Positions 33,958-42,969 of a stretch of 64,000 nucleotides of DNA are shown here, one piece after another (within the stretch, counting starts at the first letter, position 1; each line of letters opens with the position of its first letter). The notes below the pieces were generated by a model. That model was not told the origin of the DNA and did no database searches. It was given only the letters and a program-made list of their open reading frames with translations. Source of the stretch: Brevibacillus choshinensis (GTDB lineage Bacteria; Bacillota; Bacilli; Brevibacillales; Brevibacillaceae); the NCBI RefSeq assembly GCF_001420695.1, contig NZ_LJJB01000013.1, forward strand, positions 1,329,001-1,393,000, in the 5' to 3' direction. The position numbers and the translations under genes are program-made.

Positions 33958-34518
33958 TTACGCCAAAGCGTTTACTTGCTTCACAAATTCTTTCATCAAG
34001 ACAGGCAGATCGTTCCACGCGTGTCCGGAGATGAGGTTGCGGTCTACGTGGAAACGAGTCTCGATGTACTTCGCTCCAGCAGCCTCTACTTCTGGGCGGC
34101 AAGCAAAGTATGCGGTCATTTCGCGGCCTTTGATATCGTCCGCGATCACGGTCAGCGCTACACTTGCATGGCACAGGATCATGATCGGTTTATCGTTTTG
34201 GAAAAAGTGGCTGGCGATTCTTCCAAAATCCTTGTGCAAACGGATGTGCTCAGGAGCTCGTCCACCCGGAATGATCAGGGCATCAAACTGCGCAGGGTCA
34301 ATTTCGTCAAACGAAGCGTGGGCTTCGATCTGATATCCTCGTTTTTCCGTGAATGTCTGCCAGTCTTCGAAATCGTGCACAACGGTGTGCAGGACTTTCT
34401 TGTCAGTCGTGGAAGCAATCGTCACATCATATCCTTCCTCGAGGGAACGGTAATAAGGGTAATAAGCTTCTAACGCTTCAACGGCATCGCCGGTAAGAAT
34501 CAATACTTTTTTAGACAT
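33958..34518 (-). CDS. DJ-1/PfpI family protein
   Basis: 186-residue DJ-1/PfpI protein with the nucleophile elbow MILCHASVALTVIAD (Cys), a conserved Glu early (SLEEGYDV), and GRAPEHIRLHKDF. Members are stress chaperones, proteases or glyoxalases. GGAGAGG precedes the ATG. It is divergent from an HxlR regulator 145 bases away, which probably controls it. Confidence 0.88.
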   Translation of the reverse strand: MSKKVLILTGDAVEALEAYYPYYRSLEEGYDVTIASTTDKKVLHTVVHDFEDWQTFTEKRGYQIEAHASFDEIDPAQFDALIIPGGRAPEHIRLHKDFGRIASHFFQNDKPIMILCHASVALTVIADDIKGREMTAYFACRPEVEAAGAKYIETRFHVDRNLISGHAWNDLPVLMKEFVKQVNALA

Positions 34519-34663
34519 GAGGTCCTCTCTCCTTTACAATAAGAGCATCGTCGTCTGACAAGGTTTATTATAAATAGGATTTACGAACAACATAAGAATG
34601 CACTTTTTTGTGCGGTAGTTACAAAAAGGGTACTAATGGAAAAGAACTTCAAGGAGAAGCCCT

Positions 34664-35071
34664 ATGTCCGACATACGCAAAGAAACACTCGAAAAGATCC
34701 AAAAAGGGGACTTTACCTGCTCCAAAGAACTGACCCTGTCTATGTTCAGCGGGAAATGGAAGGTCGTCATCCTCTGGCACCTGGGAGTTGAAGGTCCTCA
34801 CCGCTTTAGCGAGCTTCAACGACTGTTTCCAAAGATTACGCATAAAATGCTGACGAGCCAGCTCAAGGAGCTGATCGAGGACGGTATCGTACATCGAGAA
34901 GTATTTCCGGAGGTGCCTCCTCGAGTCGAATACTCTATGACCGAGCTAGGAATGACGCTGCTTCCTATCATTCAAATGATGTACGACTGGGGCGAACAGC
35001 GCATGGAGCAGTTAAAGCTTGAATTCCATCCCACTGCCCCCGAAGCTGCAGAGTCAAATGAAAAAGGATAG
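34664..35071 (+). CDS. HxlR family transcriptional regulator
   Basis: 135-residue winged helix-turn-helix regulator. The start of the domain, CSKELTLSMFSGKWKVVILWHL, and RFSELQRLFPKITHKMLTSQL with VHREVFPEVPPRVEYSMTELG are diagnostic of HxlR. An N-terminal Cys could sense electrophiles as in related YodB/HypR proteins. It faces the PfpI gene, a common pairing, and ends in a terminator. Confidence 0.92.
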   Translation: MSDIRKETLEKIQKGDFTCSKELTLSMFSGKWKVVILWHLGVEGPHRFSELQRLFPKITHKMLTSQLKELIEDGIVHREVFPEVPPRVEYSMTELGMTLLPIIQMMYDWGEQRMEQLKLEFHPTAPEAAESNEKG

Positions 35072-35094
35072 CACCTTGTGTGCTATCCTTTAAT
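35063..35094 (+). terminator. Terminator of the HxlR gene, shared with motB
   Basis: AAAGGATAGCAC (35063-35074) / GTGCTATCCTTT (35080-35091) with a 5-base loop. The stop of the HxlR gene is inside the left arm, and motB ends just beyond on the other strand. Confidence 0.85.
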
Positions 35095-35096
35095 GG

Positions 35097-35906
35097 TTAG
35101 GGAGCCATTGTATTTTTCGGAGGAGAAGCGAGATCACGCAAGATCGCGACTTCTACCCGTCTATTCTTCGCTCGTCCCTCTGCCGTCGCATTGGATGCGA
35201 CTGGGTGGTACTCGCCCATACCTGTCGCGCTGAATTTGGTCGGATTCAGATTCGGATTCTCCAGCAACACCTTGAGGAAGTTTACCGAACGCTTTGCACT
35301 CAAATCCCAGTTGGAAGGGAACTCAGCCCGATGAATCGGCACGTTGTCCGTATGCCCAGTGACGGTGACTTTTTTCGGATGTGGCACGAGCATGGAGGCC
35401 ATCTCCGCAGCGAGCTTGCGTGCTTCCGGCTTCAGATCGGCTTTACCGGAGTCAAACAGTGCATTATCGAGGATCGTAATGAGCAAGCCTTCTTCCGTGA
35501 GCTTGGTCTGCAGCTTGTCCTGCAGCTTGTTTTGCTGGATATAACCTTCCAGCTGCGTTTGCAGCTTTTTCAGGTCCTCAGTCTCTTTGCGTACTGCTTC
35601 CTCCAGCTTTTTCTCTTCTTCGGTCTTCGTTTTTTCCGCTTCCTGTGCACCTTTATGGATCGTCTGTTGAGCCATGTTCGGATCAAGTGGCACCGGGCTC
35701 GGCTGATCCAAGACACCCACCCCGCCGTTTAGCGCAACGTTGAAAGACTTCACCAGCTGGTCAAACTTTTTGGCATCCATCTCACTGGACGCAAACAATA
35801 CAATAAACAAGGCAAGCAACAGGGTGAGCAGGTCAGAGTAGGGTACCAGCCAAGTCTCGTCCATATGCTCTTCATGTTGAGCATGTCTTTTTGGTCGCTT
35901 AGCCAT
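35097..35906 (-). CDS. motB: Flagellar stator protein MotB
   Basis: 269-residue stator subunit. One membrane helix follows the proton-carrying Asp in VPYSDLLTLLLALFIV. A long charged linker (about 80-130) leads to an OmpA-like peptidoglycan-binding domain (VTVTGHTDNVPIHR, NWDLSAKRSVNFLKVLL, RRVEVAI). It anchors the stator to the wall. It overlaps motA by 8 bases. Proton rather than sodium use is inferred from naming practice, not proven. Confidence 0.95.
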   Translation of the reverse strand: MAKRPKRHAQHEEHMDETWLVPYSDLLTLLLALFIVLFASSEMDAKKFDQLVKSFNVALNGGVGVLDQPSPVPLDPNMAQQTIHKGAQEAEKTKTEEEKKLEEAVRKETEDLKKLQTQLEGYIQQNKLQDKLQTKLTEEGLLITILDNALFDSGKADLKPEARKLAAEMASMLVPHPKKVTVTGHTDNVPIHRAEFPSNWDLSAKRSVNFLKVLLENPNLNPTKFSATGMGEYHPVASNATAEGRAKNRRVEVAILRDLASPPKNTMAP

Positions 35907-36702
35907 TTACCGCAGCTCCTTCCTCCTTCTTCTCTTCCTTCACCTCGGCACGCTCCTTGAATGGAATGTACACGAGCAGCTTCTGTTCGATCGCAGCTGG
36001 CGATACACCAGCCTGAATGGAAAGGAGACCTTCTACCATGATCTTCTTGATTTCAATCTCTTGCTTGGATCTGCGTTTCAGCTTGGTCGCAAATGGATGC
36101 CACAAAACATAACCGGTAAAAATACCGAGCAGTGTGGCAACGAACGCTGCGGCAATCGATACACCCAGAGCATCGATGTCACTCAAGTTGCCGAGTGCAG
36201 CGATCAGACCGACTACCGCGCCCAATACCCCAAGTGTCGGCGCATAGCTACCTGCCTGGCTAAATACCAGCGCACCTGCTTGATGGCGTTCTTCGATGGC
36301 GTGGATTTCTTCATTCAGAACATCGCGTACGAAATCTGGTTCTCCGCCGTCGATGATCATTTTCATGCCGTTTCGCAGAAATGGATCTTCAATTTCATCC
36401 GAAGTGTTTTCTAGAGCCAGCAATCCTTCACGACGAGCGATGGATGCCCAATTCATAAACTGACCGATCAACTCACGCTTACCAGGGAGTTTTTGCTCTG
36501 TAAAGAGAACCTTGAAAAGGGTGGGAATCCTTTTGATCTCCGACATCGGAAATGCGTTGAAAATGGCTGCAGCCGTACCTACGATAATAATCATGAATGC
36601 TGCTGGGTTTAATAATGCGGAGGGACTAGCGTGCTTCAAGATCATCCCGACAATTAATGCGAGAACACCTAGTACTATACCTATCAAGGTCGACTTTTCC
36701 AT
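35899..36702 (-). CDS. motA: Flagellar stator protein MotA
   Basis: 267-residue stator subunit with four helices (SALLNPAAFMIIIVGTAAAIF; PTLGVLGAVVGLIAALGNL; ISIAAAFVATLLGIFTGYVLW region) and the cytoplasmic loop with charged residues that touch FliG (EEIHAIEERHQAGA and flanking). ATG 36702 follows GGGAG and is where homologues start. With MotB it drives flagellar rotation. No flagellar genes are adjacent. Confidence 0.95.
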   Translation of the reverse strand: MEKSTLIGIVLGVLALIVGMILKHASPSALLNPAAFMIIIVGTAAAIFNAFPMSEIKRIPTLFKVLFTEQKLPGKRELIGQFMNWASIARREGLLALENTSDEIEDPFLRNGMKMIIDGGEPDFVRDVLNEEIHAIEERHQAGALVFSQAGSYAPTLGVLGAVVGLIAALGNLSDIDALGVSIAAAFVATLLGIFTGYVLWHPFATKLKRRSKQEIEIKKIMVEGLLSIQAGVSPAAIEQKLLVYIPFKERAEVKEEKKEEGAAVNG

Positions 36703-36885
36703 CGTGACACTCCCTACTTCCATAATCGAAATCTATCTATATATGGTTTCGGTAATTTTCGCCTTGATTGTGAGAGGAAGTTGCTGAAAAACTGAACTCT
36801 TTTACGAAAAGAACCTGTTCGCCCGCGTTTTCACGGGAAGGTTTATCATCGTCAAGCCAATGGCGGGCTCTGAGAAAGTTCGGCT

Positions 36886-37617
36886 TCAGCCAAACTGCTG
36901 GACCATTCCGATCATCACCAGCAATCCGACGATGAAGGAAAACGTAGCGGATCGCGCGTGTCCGTCCCCGTGGCTCTCCGGGATCAGCTCCTTGTACACG
37001 ATATACAGCATAGCTCCTGCCGCAAACGAGAGGCCGTAGGGCACTAACCCTTCTACAAATGCAGTCAAATAATAACCGATGACGGCTGACACGATTTCGA
37101 CCGCTCCGGTCAAGGTAGCGAGAATAAACGCCTTGAAACGGTTAACACGCTGATTGATTAAAAACAGCGCGACCAGAAACCCTTCCGGAGCATTTTGCAG
37201 ACCGATAGCAAATGCGATCAGACCTCCCAGTCCCGGCTGTTCGCTGGAATAACTAACGCCCACAGATAAGCCTTCCGGAATGTTATGTAAAGTAATGGCT
37301 GACAAAATAAGTAATGCTTGGGAGTCCATCGAGATGTTGACCCGTGAATGCTCCAGATCAATATGCGGGATGAAGCTCTCCAACACGGTGAGCGTCAGAG
37401 TCCCTGTCAGTACACCCAGACAGATGACGTAAAAAGGCGCGTTCCCCATAGCTTGTGGAATTAGGCTAAAAGTGGCTGCTGCCACCATGATTCCAGCAGT
37501 AAAAGCCAGTAAAATATCACGCCAGCGATGCGTGACGGTTTTGAAAAACAATATGGGAAGCGCGCCTGCTCCCGTCGCCATTGCCGATAAAAAACTTCCC
37601 ATAAGAAGCTGCTCCAT
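36886..37617 (-). CDS. ZIP family metal transporter
   Basis: 243-residue membrane protein with eight helices. The metal-site helices are HNIPEGLSVGVSYSS (HN-x-PEG) and LQNAPEGFLVALFL (QNxPEG). A His-rich loop lies near HGDGHARSATFS. It imports or moves Zn2+ or related ions. GGAGGT is directly upstream of the ATG. The 180 bases between it and motA hold only weak hairpins. Confidence 0.9.
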   Translation of the reverse strand: MEQLLMGSFLSAMATGAGALPILFFKTVTHRWRDILLAFTAGIMVAAATFSLIPQAMGNAPFYVICLGVLTGTLTLTVLESFIPHIDLEHSRVNISMDSQALLILSAITLHNIPEGLSVGVSYSSEQPGLGGLIAFAIGLQNAPEGFLVALFLINQRVNRFKAFILATLTGAVEIVSAVIGYYLTAFVEGLVPYGLSFAAGAMLYIVYKELIPESHGDGHARSATFSFIVGLLVMIGMVQQFG

Positions 37618-37693
37618 AGGGTACCTCCACCTCGTAAATACGCTCCTTCAAATCATACCATTAAGATCGTTTGGAAGAAATTGCGTCACATGC

Positions 37694-37718
37694 AAAAACG
37701 CCATATCAGATGGCGTTT
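37694..37718 (-). terminator. Terminator of the flavin reductase-like gene
   Basis: AACGCCAT (37697-37704) / ATGGCGTT (37710-37717), minus-strand T tail. Confidence 0.8.
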
Positions 37719-37729
37719 CTACTCCTATC

Positions 37730-38332
37730 TTATGTCTCGGAGCGATAAGTCTTTCCCAATTCTTCGCCCAATCCAAAGTAATGCCGAAAGTTGTACATGA
37801 GTGGATTCCAGGCCTTGGGATTCACGTAACGATCCCCGATCACGATCTGCTCATCTGCATGCACCTGTAGGACCTCCGTCTCCACAATGGCAAAGCTCCC
37901 TGCATATTCCGGAATCCGAATCTGGCGAACCACCGCTTCTAGCTGAAGCGCACACTCCCCAATTCTTTCAGGCTGAACGGACAACGACGGCACAGGTGTG
38001 AAGGAACCTGCAGCAAACTTGTCCTTTACATAGCGAAAGCCGAGATCCTGTTTGTATGGAGGCACTGGATCTCTTCCGGTTAACGAAGCGAGTGCCTCTA
38101 CCTTGTGCCACATACTTGCATCGGCAAGATTAATGACACATTCAGGCCGTTGCTTGAGATTCTCCAAGCCCTGTGAGCCCATCCCTAAGCCCAAAATAAC
38201 GAAATAGCCGAGTGCCCACGAAGAGGAGATCGGGCTAATATTGGTGGAGCCGTCCGCATTCTCCGTCGATAGCAAAACAACTGGCGCTCCATAATACAAA
38301 ATTTTTGGTTGAATAGTCATGTGACTTCTCAT
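37730..38332 (-). CDS. Flavin reductase-like (FMN-binding) protein
   Basis: Protein of about 200 residues with the split-barrel flavin reductase fold: PVVLLSTENADGSTNISPISS binds FMN phosphate, and ALGYFVILGLGMGSQGLENL and CALQLEAVVRQIRIPEY follow. AAAGGAG lies about 11 bases before ATG 38332, my preferred start; ATG 38320 is possible. It probably reduces flavin or acts as a flavin-dependent oxidoreductase. No partner oxygenase is nearby. Confidence 0.85.
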   Translation of the reverse strand: MRSHMTIQPKILYYGAPVVLLSTENADGSTNISPISSSWALGYFVILGLGMGSQGLENLKQRPECVINLADASMWHKVEALASLTGRDPVPPYKQDLGFRYVKDKFAAGSFTPVPSLSVQPERIGECALQLEAVVRQIRIPEYAGSFAIVETEVLQVHADEQIVIGDRYVNPKAWNPLMYNFRHYFGLGEELGKTYRSET

Positions 38333-38524
38333 CTGACAAAGTCTCCTTTTGCTGGAATGGCGTTTTCTCACTCATTTTATCCCGCTATTATTTCCATCGC
38401 CCTCGAAGTATGACTGTTCGAATTTTTGTAACCAACATCTCGATTTCCCACCATCCTTGTAGGATAATAAAGGCATGACTTGCATGGACGTTTGTACGAT
38501 CAACGATTTTCTGGGGGGATCCGG

Positions 38525-39655
38525 ATGGAAAACTACGAAGTGATCATTGTCGGGGCAGGATCAATGGGCATGGCTGCTGGTTATTATTTGGCAAAACAAG
38601 GCGTACGCACGCTGATGCTGGATGCGTACGACCCGCCGCACACCATGGGCAGCCATCATGGAGACACGCGCATCATTCGGCATGCTTACGGGGAAGGAAA
38701 GCAATACGTTCCACTTGTCTTGCGTGCTCAAGAGCTGTGGCTGGAATTAGAAAAGGCATCTGGTACAAAACTGTTTGAACAGACTGGTGTCCTCAGCGCG
38801 GGGAGCTTGAATTGCTCGTTCCTGCAAGAGCTTCGTGAGAGTGCCGAGACGTATTCTCTCCCATTGGAGGTATTGCGCGCAGAAGAAGTCAAAACCCGCT
38901 GGCCCGGAATTCAATTGCCCGACGATTATTACGCGTGCCTGGAACCGACCTCGGGCGTCCTGTATGCGGAGAAGTGTATCACCGCTTATCGCGAGCTGGC
39001 TATCGCCGCTGGTGCCACACTCCTGACGAATACACCTGTTACTGCTCTGCATCCGGATGGAGATGGCGTCCTCGTTCATACGGAAGCGAAATCGTATCGT
39101 GCAGACAAGCTACTGCTAAGTGCGGGTGCCTGGAACCCTTCCTTGACTACTTCACTCGGCTTGACGCTGCCATTGGTCCCTACCCGCAAGACTGTCGCCT
39201 GGTTCGGAGCAGACGATGAGCATTACGGTGCTGGGCACTTCCCAGCGTTCGTCTTCAATCTGGAGGATTCCATGTATTACGGTTTTCCGAGCTTCGATGC
39301 AGCAGGAGTCAAAATCGGCAGACACGACGGCGGAATGACGATAGACCCGGATCGCCTGGAACGGACATTTGGGGCATTTTTATCAGATGAAGGGGATGTA
39401 CGCTCGTTTCTGGAGACGTACATGCCACAGGCAGCTGGCGCTCTGCGCCAAGGTCGCGTATGTATTTACACGATGACGCCAGACGAGCATTTCGTGATCG
39501 ACCGCCACCCGGAACACACGCAAATCGTGATCGCAGCCGGGTTCTCCGGTCACGGCTTTAAATTTTCCAGTGCTGTAGGGGAAGCCACTAGTGAGCTTCT
39601 CACGAAAGGCACCTCTACCCACGACCTCTCCATGTTTTCTCTCAGACGTTTTTAG
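38525..39655 (+). CDS. solA: N-methyl-L-tryptophan oxidase/sarcosine oxidase-like flavoenzyme
   Basis: Monomeric FAD oxidase of 376 residues with YEVIIVGAGSMGMAAGYYLAKQG and the covalent-FAD family motif GSHHGDTRIIRHAYGEG. The C-terminus CIYTMTPDEHFVIDRHPEH, with a Cys placed for covalent 8-alpha-S-cysteinyl FAD, and AAGFSGHGFKFSSAVGE confirm the MSOX/SolA group. It oxidises N-methyl amino acids to formaldehyde, amine and H2O2. GGGGGGATCC precedes ATG 38525. Sarcosine oxidase is the main alternative. Confidence 0.85.
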   Translation: MENYEVIIVGAGSMGMAAGYYLAKQGVRTLMLDAYDPPHTMGSHHGDTRIIRHAYGEGKQYVPLVLRAQELWLELEKASGTKLFEQTGVLSAGSLNCSFLQELRESAETYSLPLEVLRAEEVKTRWPGIQLPDDYYACLEPTSGVLYAEKCITAYRELAIAAGATLLTNTPVTALHPDGDGVLVHTEAKSYRADKLLLSAGAWNPSLTTSLGLTLPLVPTRKTVAWFGADDEHYGAGHFPAFVFNLEDSMYYGFPSFDAAGVKIGRHDGGMTIDPDRLERTFGAFLSDEGDVRSFLETYMPQAAGALRQGRVCIYTMTPDEHFVIDRHPEHTQIVIAAGFSGHGFKFSSAVGEATSELLTKGTSTHDLSMFSLRRF

Positions 39656-39666
39656 GAACTGGAACC

Positions 39667-39711
39667 AAAGAAGCCTCGTTACCACATCGGTGGGCACGAG
39701 GCTTCTTTCTT
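39667..39711. terminator. Terminator between solA and tgl
   Basis: AAAGAAGCCTCGT (39667-39679) / ACGAGGCTTCTTT (39696-39708), able to act for both convergent genes. Confidence 0.88.
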
Positions 39712-39715
39712 ATGC

Positions 39716-40540
39716 TCATTCATTCCAGAACGTTGATCCGATCTGGGCGGAGATACTTGTACTCACCCCTTGCAGTCGTCCAGTCATGCCAGGCTGTCCG
39801 TTACTAAACTGCGACAAGTAAGCAAAGCCCGGTCTTGTCGCCTGACGCACGAGATAAGCAGAACGAGTCGCTCCCGGCCTTCTTTCGTCATTCAGAAAAT
39901 CGATCAACGCCTCTGCTGGCTTGATCCCTGCTCCATGCCCGTAATACAATCCTCTCCCCAGATCCACGACGTTTTCACCTTGCCACCAAGGCTTTGCCGG
40001 ATTGTAGTCGGGATTGGCAAAATAGAGAATATCTCCTGGCAAAAAGGTATTTGTACTCACCGTTTGCAGGTCCAAATCCTGGTCATATCGCCAGTCGTAG
40101 AGTAAGATATCCGCAAACATTCGCTCAAAGTCAGCTGGACGAATCGATCTTAGTGTCGCATGGTACAAAATGATCACCATCGCGGTCGCACATTCCGTCG
40201 CGTACATTCTACCATTGCGAAAAATGTCAATGATGCCTTGCGAAGGCAATATACCGTTACGCAGCTGGAATCCGCCAAGCTCCGTCCGGTTCCAATACGC
40301 TTCGTTGCATCGAGAATCCACAAATGTAGAAAATTCAATTCCGCTGTCATTGAGCGCAATTGCCGACCTCACCAGATGATCCCGCATCTTTAATTCAAAT
40401 TGCAGCGCCTCCGGTGTCGGAAACTCAAATACTTCCTGGCTCCGCGCCATCTTGTTGACAATTTCGACCTGTACCCTGTTTAGGCCCCAGCCCGCCGCAA
40501 GCGTAGACGGGTTGACCTGTCTCCCTGCAATCCAAATCAT
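39716..40540 (-). CDS. tgl: Spore coat protein-glutamine gamma-glutamyltransferase
   Basis: Transglutaminase of 274 residues that makes epsilon-(gamma-glutamyl)lysine cross-links in the spore coat. The catalytic Cys is residue 117 in RMYATECATAMVI, in line with Cys116 of B. subtilis Tgl. Other blocks: FSTFVDSRCNEAYWNRTELGGF and DILYFANPDYNP. GGGGGAT lies just before ATG 40540, where homologues start. Expression late in the mother cell is expected from the family. Confidence 0.93.
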   Translation of the reverse strand: MIWIAGRQVNPSTLAAGWGLNRVQVEIVNKMARSQEVFEFPTPEALQFELKMRDHLVRSAIALNDSGIEFSTFVDSRCNEAYWNRTELGGFQLRNGILPSQGIIDIFRNGRMYATECATAMVIILYHATLRSIRPADFERMFADILLYDWRYDQDLDLQTVSTNTFLPGDILYFANPDYNPAKPWWQGENVVDLGRGLYYGHGAGIKPAEALIDFLNDERRPGATRSAYLVRQATRPGFAYLSQFSNGQPGMTGRLQGVSTSISAQIGSTFWNE

Positions 40541-40612
40541 GGGTATCCCCCTTCTCACACTCCATCATGATTATGTCTATGCAGGAGTCCAGGTCCATGT
40601 GAGCTAGTAGAA

Positions 40613-40639
40613 ACCCCCGCCTGAATAGAAGACGGGGGT
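40613..40639 (-). terminator. Terminator of the EamA transporter gene
   Basis: ACCCCCG / CGGGGGT with a 13-base loop. T residues follow on the minus strand. Confidence 0.7.
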
Positions 40640-40654
40640 CATGCATGGTGTTGT

Positions 40655-41566
40655 TTATATTTCCGCTTGCTTGATCGAAGACTTCCCTCTCAGCGAAACA
40701 TTTTTCAGTCGAGAGAAGAGGTAGCATCCCACGATCACAATCACACTGCCCAAAAGCTGAATGGTCGTCATTCTCTCTCCAAGCAAAAAGAACGCCAAAA
40801 TCGCTGTAAATACGGGATTGAAGTTCAAAAACATCCCGGCAGAAGTCGCTCCTACCCTTTGCACGCCGACGTTCCACATGACCATGCTGACTACTGTCGC
40901 CAATACGCCCACGTAGAAAAGAGAAACCCAAAACGACCAGTTCGTATTTTGAACGGTAAACGTCGTCAGATTAAATGGCAGCATCAGCGCGACCCCAAAA
41001 ACGCCGGAATACAAAGTAGACATCAACGGAGTGACGCTCTGCATTGCCCAGCGAGCACACACCGAATAGATGCCCCACATCGCTACGGCAGCCAACATCC
41101 AGAGATCGCCTACATTAAAATGAAGGTTCGCCAGATGTCCCAAATCTCCCTTGCTCAGTACCACTAATACTCCACCAAAAGAGATAAGCATGGCCAGGAT
41201 CTGCAACGGTCTGATCTTTTCCTTTACGAGCAAAAACGAGAAAATTGCGATGGATACCGGATTTAAAGTAGATAAGAGTCCTACATTCGTCGCATCGGTT
41301 CTCTCCAGCGCCCAAAACATGAACAGATTAAACAGCGCAACACCCGTTACCCCCATCAGAATCAGTGGAAGAACAGCCTGCTTGGTAGGCAAGATCCGTT
41401 TTTCACGAAACCAGACCATCGGAATCAAACAGACGACAGCGATAATCCAGCGGAGATTGGTCAACGTCATAGAAGAAGCGTGACCGACCAGAAATTTACC
41501 AACGACAAAGTTCCCTCCCCATAGCAAGCTTGTACACAGCAAGAGGACGGCATAAATCGGTTTCAT
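40655..41566 (-). CDS. EamA/DMT family transporter
   Basis: Ten-helix drug/metabolite transporter of 303 residues with two EamA repeats (LLWGGNFVVGKFLVGHASSMTLTNLRW and LWMLAAVAMWGIYSVCARWAMQ). Probably exports an amino acid or other metabolite. AAGGAGG precedes the ATG. Upstream on the same strand lies a remnant of a GNAT gene. Confidence 0.85.
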   Translation of the reverse strand: MKPIYAVLLLCTSLLWGGNFVVGKFLVGHASSMTLTNLRWIIAVVCLIPMVWFREKRILPTKQAVLPLILMGVTGVALFNLFMFWALERTDATNVGLLSTLNPVSIAIFSFLLVKEKIRPLQILAMLISFGGVLVVLSKGDLGHLANLHFNVGDLWMLAAVAMWGIYSVCARWAMQSVTPLMSTLYSGVFGVALMLPFNLTTFTVQNTNWSFWVSLFYVGVLATVVSMVMWNVGVQRVGATSAGMFLNFNPVFTAILAFFLLGERMTTIQLLGSVIVIVGCYLFSRLKNVSLRGKSSIKQAEI

Positions 41567-41609
41567 ATAGCCTCCTTGATGAATGAGTTCATAGTTAGTC
41601 TGTCACCTA

Positions 41610-41717
41610 TCATACACCCTTCAGGCGATTTTGGGCGGGCGTAATCCATTTTCCCATGAAAATCAGTTCATCCTGAGTAAAACCCAGTTTGTCGTAAAAG
41701 GCTTTATCAAGTGCGTC
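41610..41717 (-). pseudogene. C-terminal remnant of a GNAT acetyltransferase
   Basis: The minus strand encodes 35 residues (DALDKAFYDKLGF...IFMGKWITPAQ) up to a TGA, immediately preceded by TAA in frame. FYDKLGF is the usual C-terminal GNAT motif. No start codon or upstream domain remains, so only the tail of the gene survives, upstream of the EamA gene. Confidence 0.6.
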
Positions 41718-41754
41718 TTATACATTAAAACTAATAATTATACAATTATTCCTA

Positions 41755-41782
41755 TAGAAAAAGGGGCCGCTTGCAGCCCCTA
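41755..41782 (-). terminator. Terminator of the cidAB operon
   Basis: AGGGGC (41762-41767) / GCCCCT (41776-41781), followed on the minus strand by TTTTTCTAT. Confidence 0.75.
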
Positions 41783-41806
41783 AAGCTTCCTGACCATGTA
41801 GTCCCG

Positions 41807-42505
41807 TTACACGCCCATCCACGACAGGATGACAGGGAGCAGAATAAACGCCCACACTACCGTCATGACGGCACCAGTAATGACAGCGAGTGTCGCACTA
41901 CTGCCTTCTAGTTCGCCCAGCTCCAGCGCCTTGGCCATGCCCAAAACGTGAGCGCCCATTCCGTACATCAAGCCTATCGAAACGGGATGACGCAGCTTCA
42001 AATGCTTGATGAGAGTCGGTCCCCAAAATACGCCAGCAAAGCTGGTTAGCATCACGAACAATGCCGTCATGGAAGGAATCCCTCCGATTGATTCTGACAA
42101 TCCTACCGCGATAGGCAAGGTGATCGACCTCGGAATGACGCTAATCGCCGCTTCCTTTCCCAGCCCGAGGAGCATCGACGTCGAGACGCCAGCAAGAATC
42201 GCAATGAGTGTACCAACTGCCAGACTGCTCACAATCATCCGCCAGTGCGAGACGAGAATCGCCCAGTTTCGGTAGAGCGGGATCGCAAATGCGACAGTGA
42301 CCACACCCAGCATCTCATTCATGAAATTTGTGCCTTCCTGGTATTTCTGAAAAGGGGTACCCGTCACGATCAGCAAAAGCATGATGCCTAGAGGTGCCAC
42401 GATAGCCGGCGAGAATAACAAACCAGGCCTTTTTCGGCTCAACTTTTTGGCCAATACGAAAAAGAGAACCGTCACGAGAAGGCTACATATTTTCCACAGA
42501 ATCAC
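41807..42505 (-). CDS. cidB: LrgB/CidB family membrane protein
   Basis: 232-residue membrane protein with about seven helices; the C-terminal LrgB region includes ISVIPRSITLPIAVGLSESIGGIPSMTA. CidB/LrgB proteins work with the holin-like CidA/LrgA to move small organic acids and control autolysis. Start is GTG with GAGAGGTG upstream. It overlaps cidA by 23 bases. A LysR gene lies upstream as in the B. subtilis ywbI-ywbHG region, although here all three share one strand. Confidence 0.9.
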   Translation of the reverse strand: MILWKICSLLVTVLFFVLAKKLSRKRPGLLFSPAIVAPLGIMLLLIVTGTPFQKYQEGTNFMNEMLGVVTVAFAIPLYRNWAILVSHWRMIVSSLAVGTLIAILAGVSTSMLLGLGKEAAISVIPRSITLPIAVGLSESIGGIPSMTALFVMLTSFAGVFWGPTLIKHLKLRHPVSIGLMYGMGAHVLGMAKALELGELEGSSATLAVITGAVMTVVWAFILLPVILSWMGV

Positions 42506-42872
42506 GTCGTTTCACCTCTCCCAGCTTGAACACCCGCTCAGCTACGACGCCTGTCGAAATCATCACGAGTGCAGCACCACTCACGACGACGATCAAAACG
42601 AGCAGCCCTTTGATCCCCAAGAGCCACGGATATTGCATAATACCTGCAATCGCAGGGACGAAGAACAAAATCATCTGGGAGAATACGAGAGCCGCACCTG
42701 CCTCTACCCAATGCAGGCGAATCCAGCCCAATTGCAAACAGATAAACAGCAGGGCCATACCAATCAAACTACCCGGAATATGTAACTGCAGCGTCGCAGA
42801 CAGCCATTTTCCTACCCATGCAAAGACGAACAACAGCAAAATTTGCAGCAGTGCCGAGAGCCACGATTTCAT
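42483..42872 (-). CDS. cidA: CidA/LrgA holin-like protein
   Basis: 129-residue holin-like protein with four helices: QILLLFVFAWVGKWLSATLQLHIPGSLIGMALLF and ILFFVPAIAGIMQYPWLL are family hallmarks. GAGGTGG precedes ATG 42872; an in-frame GTG nine bases earlier overlaps that site. Partner of the overlapping cidB gene. Confidence 0.9.
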   Translation of the reverse strand: MKSWLSALLQILLLFVFAWVGKWLSATLQLHIPGSLIGMALLFICLQLGWIRLHWVEAGAALVFSQMILFFVPAIAGIMQYPWLLGIKGLLVLIVVVSGAALVMISTGVVAERVFKLGEVKRRDSVENM

Positions 42873-42969
42873 CCTGACCACCTCGATTCCTCATGTTGGT
42901 AGGTCCATTCTATCTGGTCTCGGGACTATTCGTACAATACATAAATAACATAAATTCTATTCCATTTGG

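Noticed and set aside
36703-36885. Possible SigD promoter or repeat upstream of motA and beside the ZIP gene
   Set aside because: No convincing TAAA-N15-GCCGATAT match, and no block shared with the repeat families.
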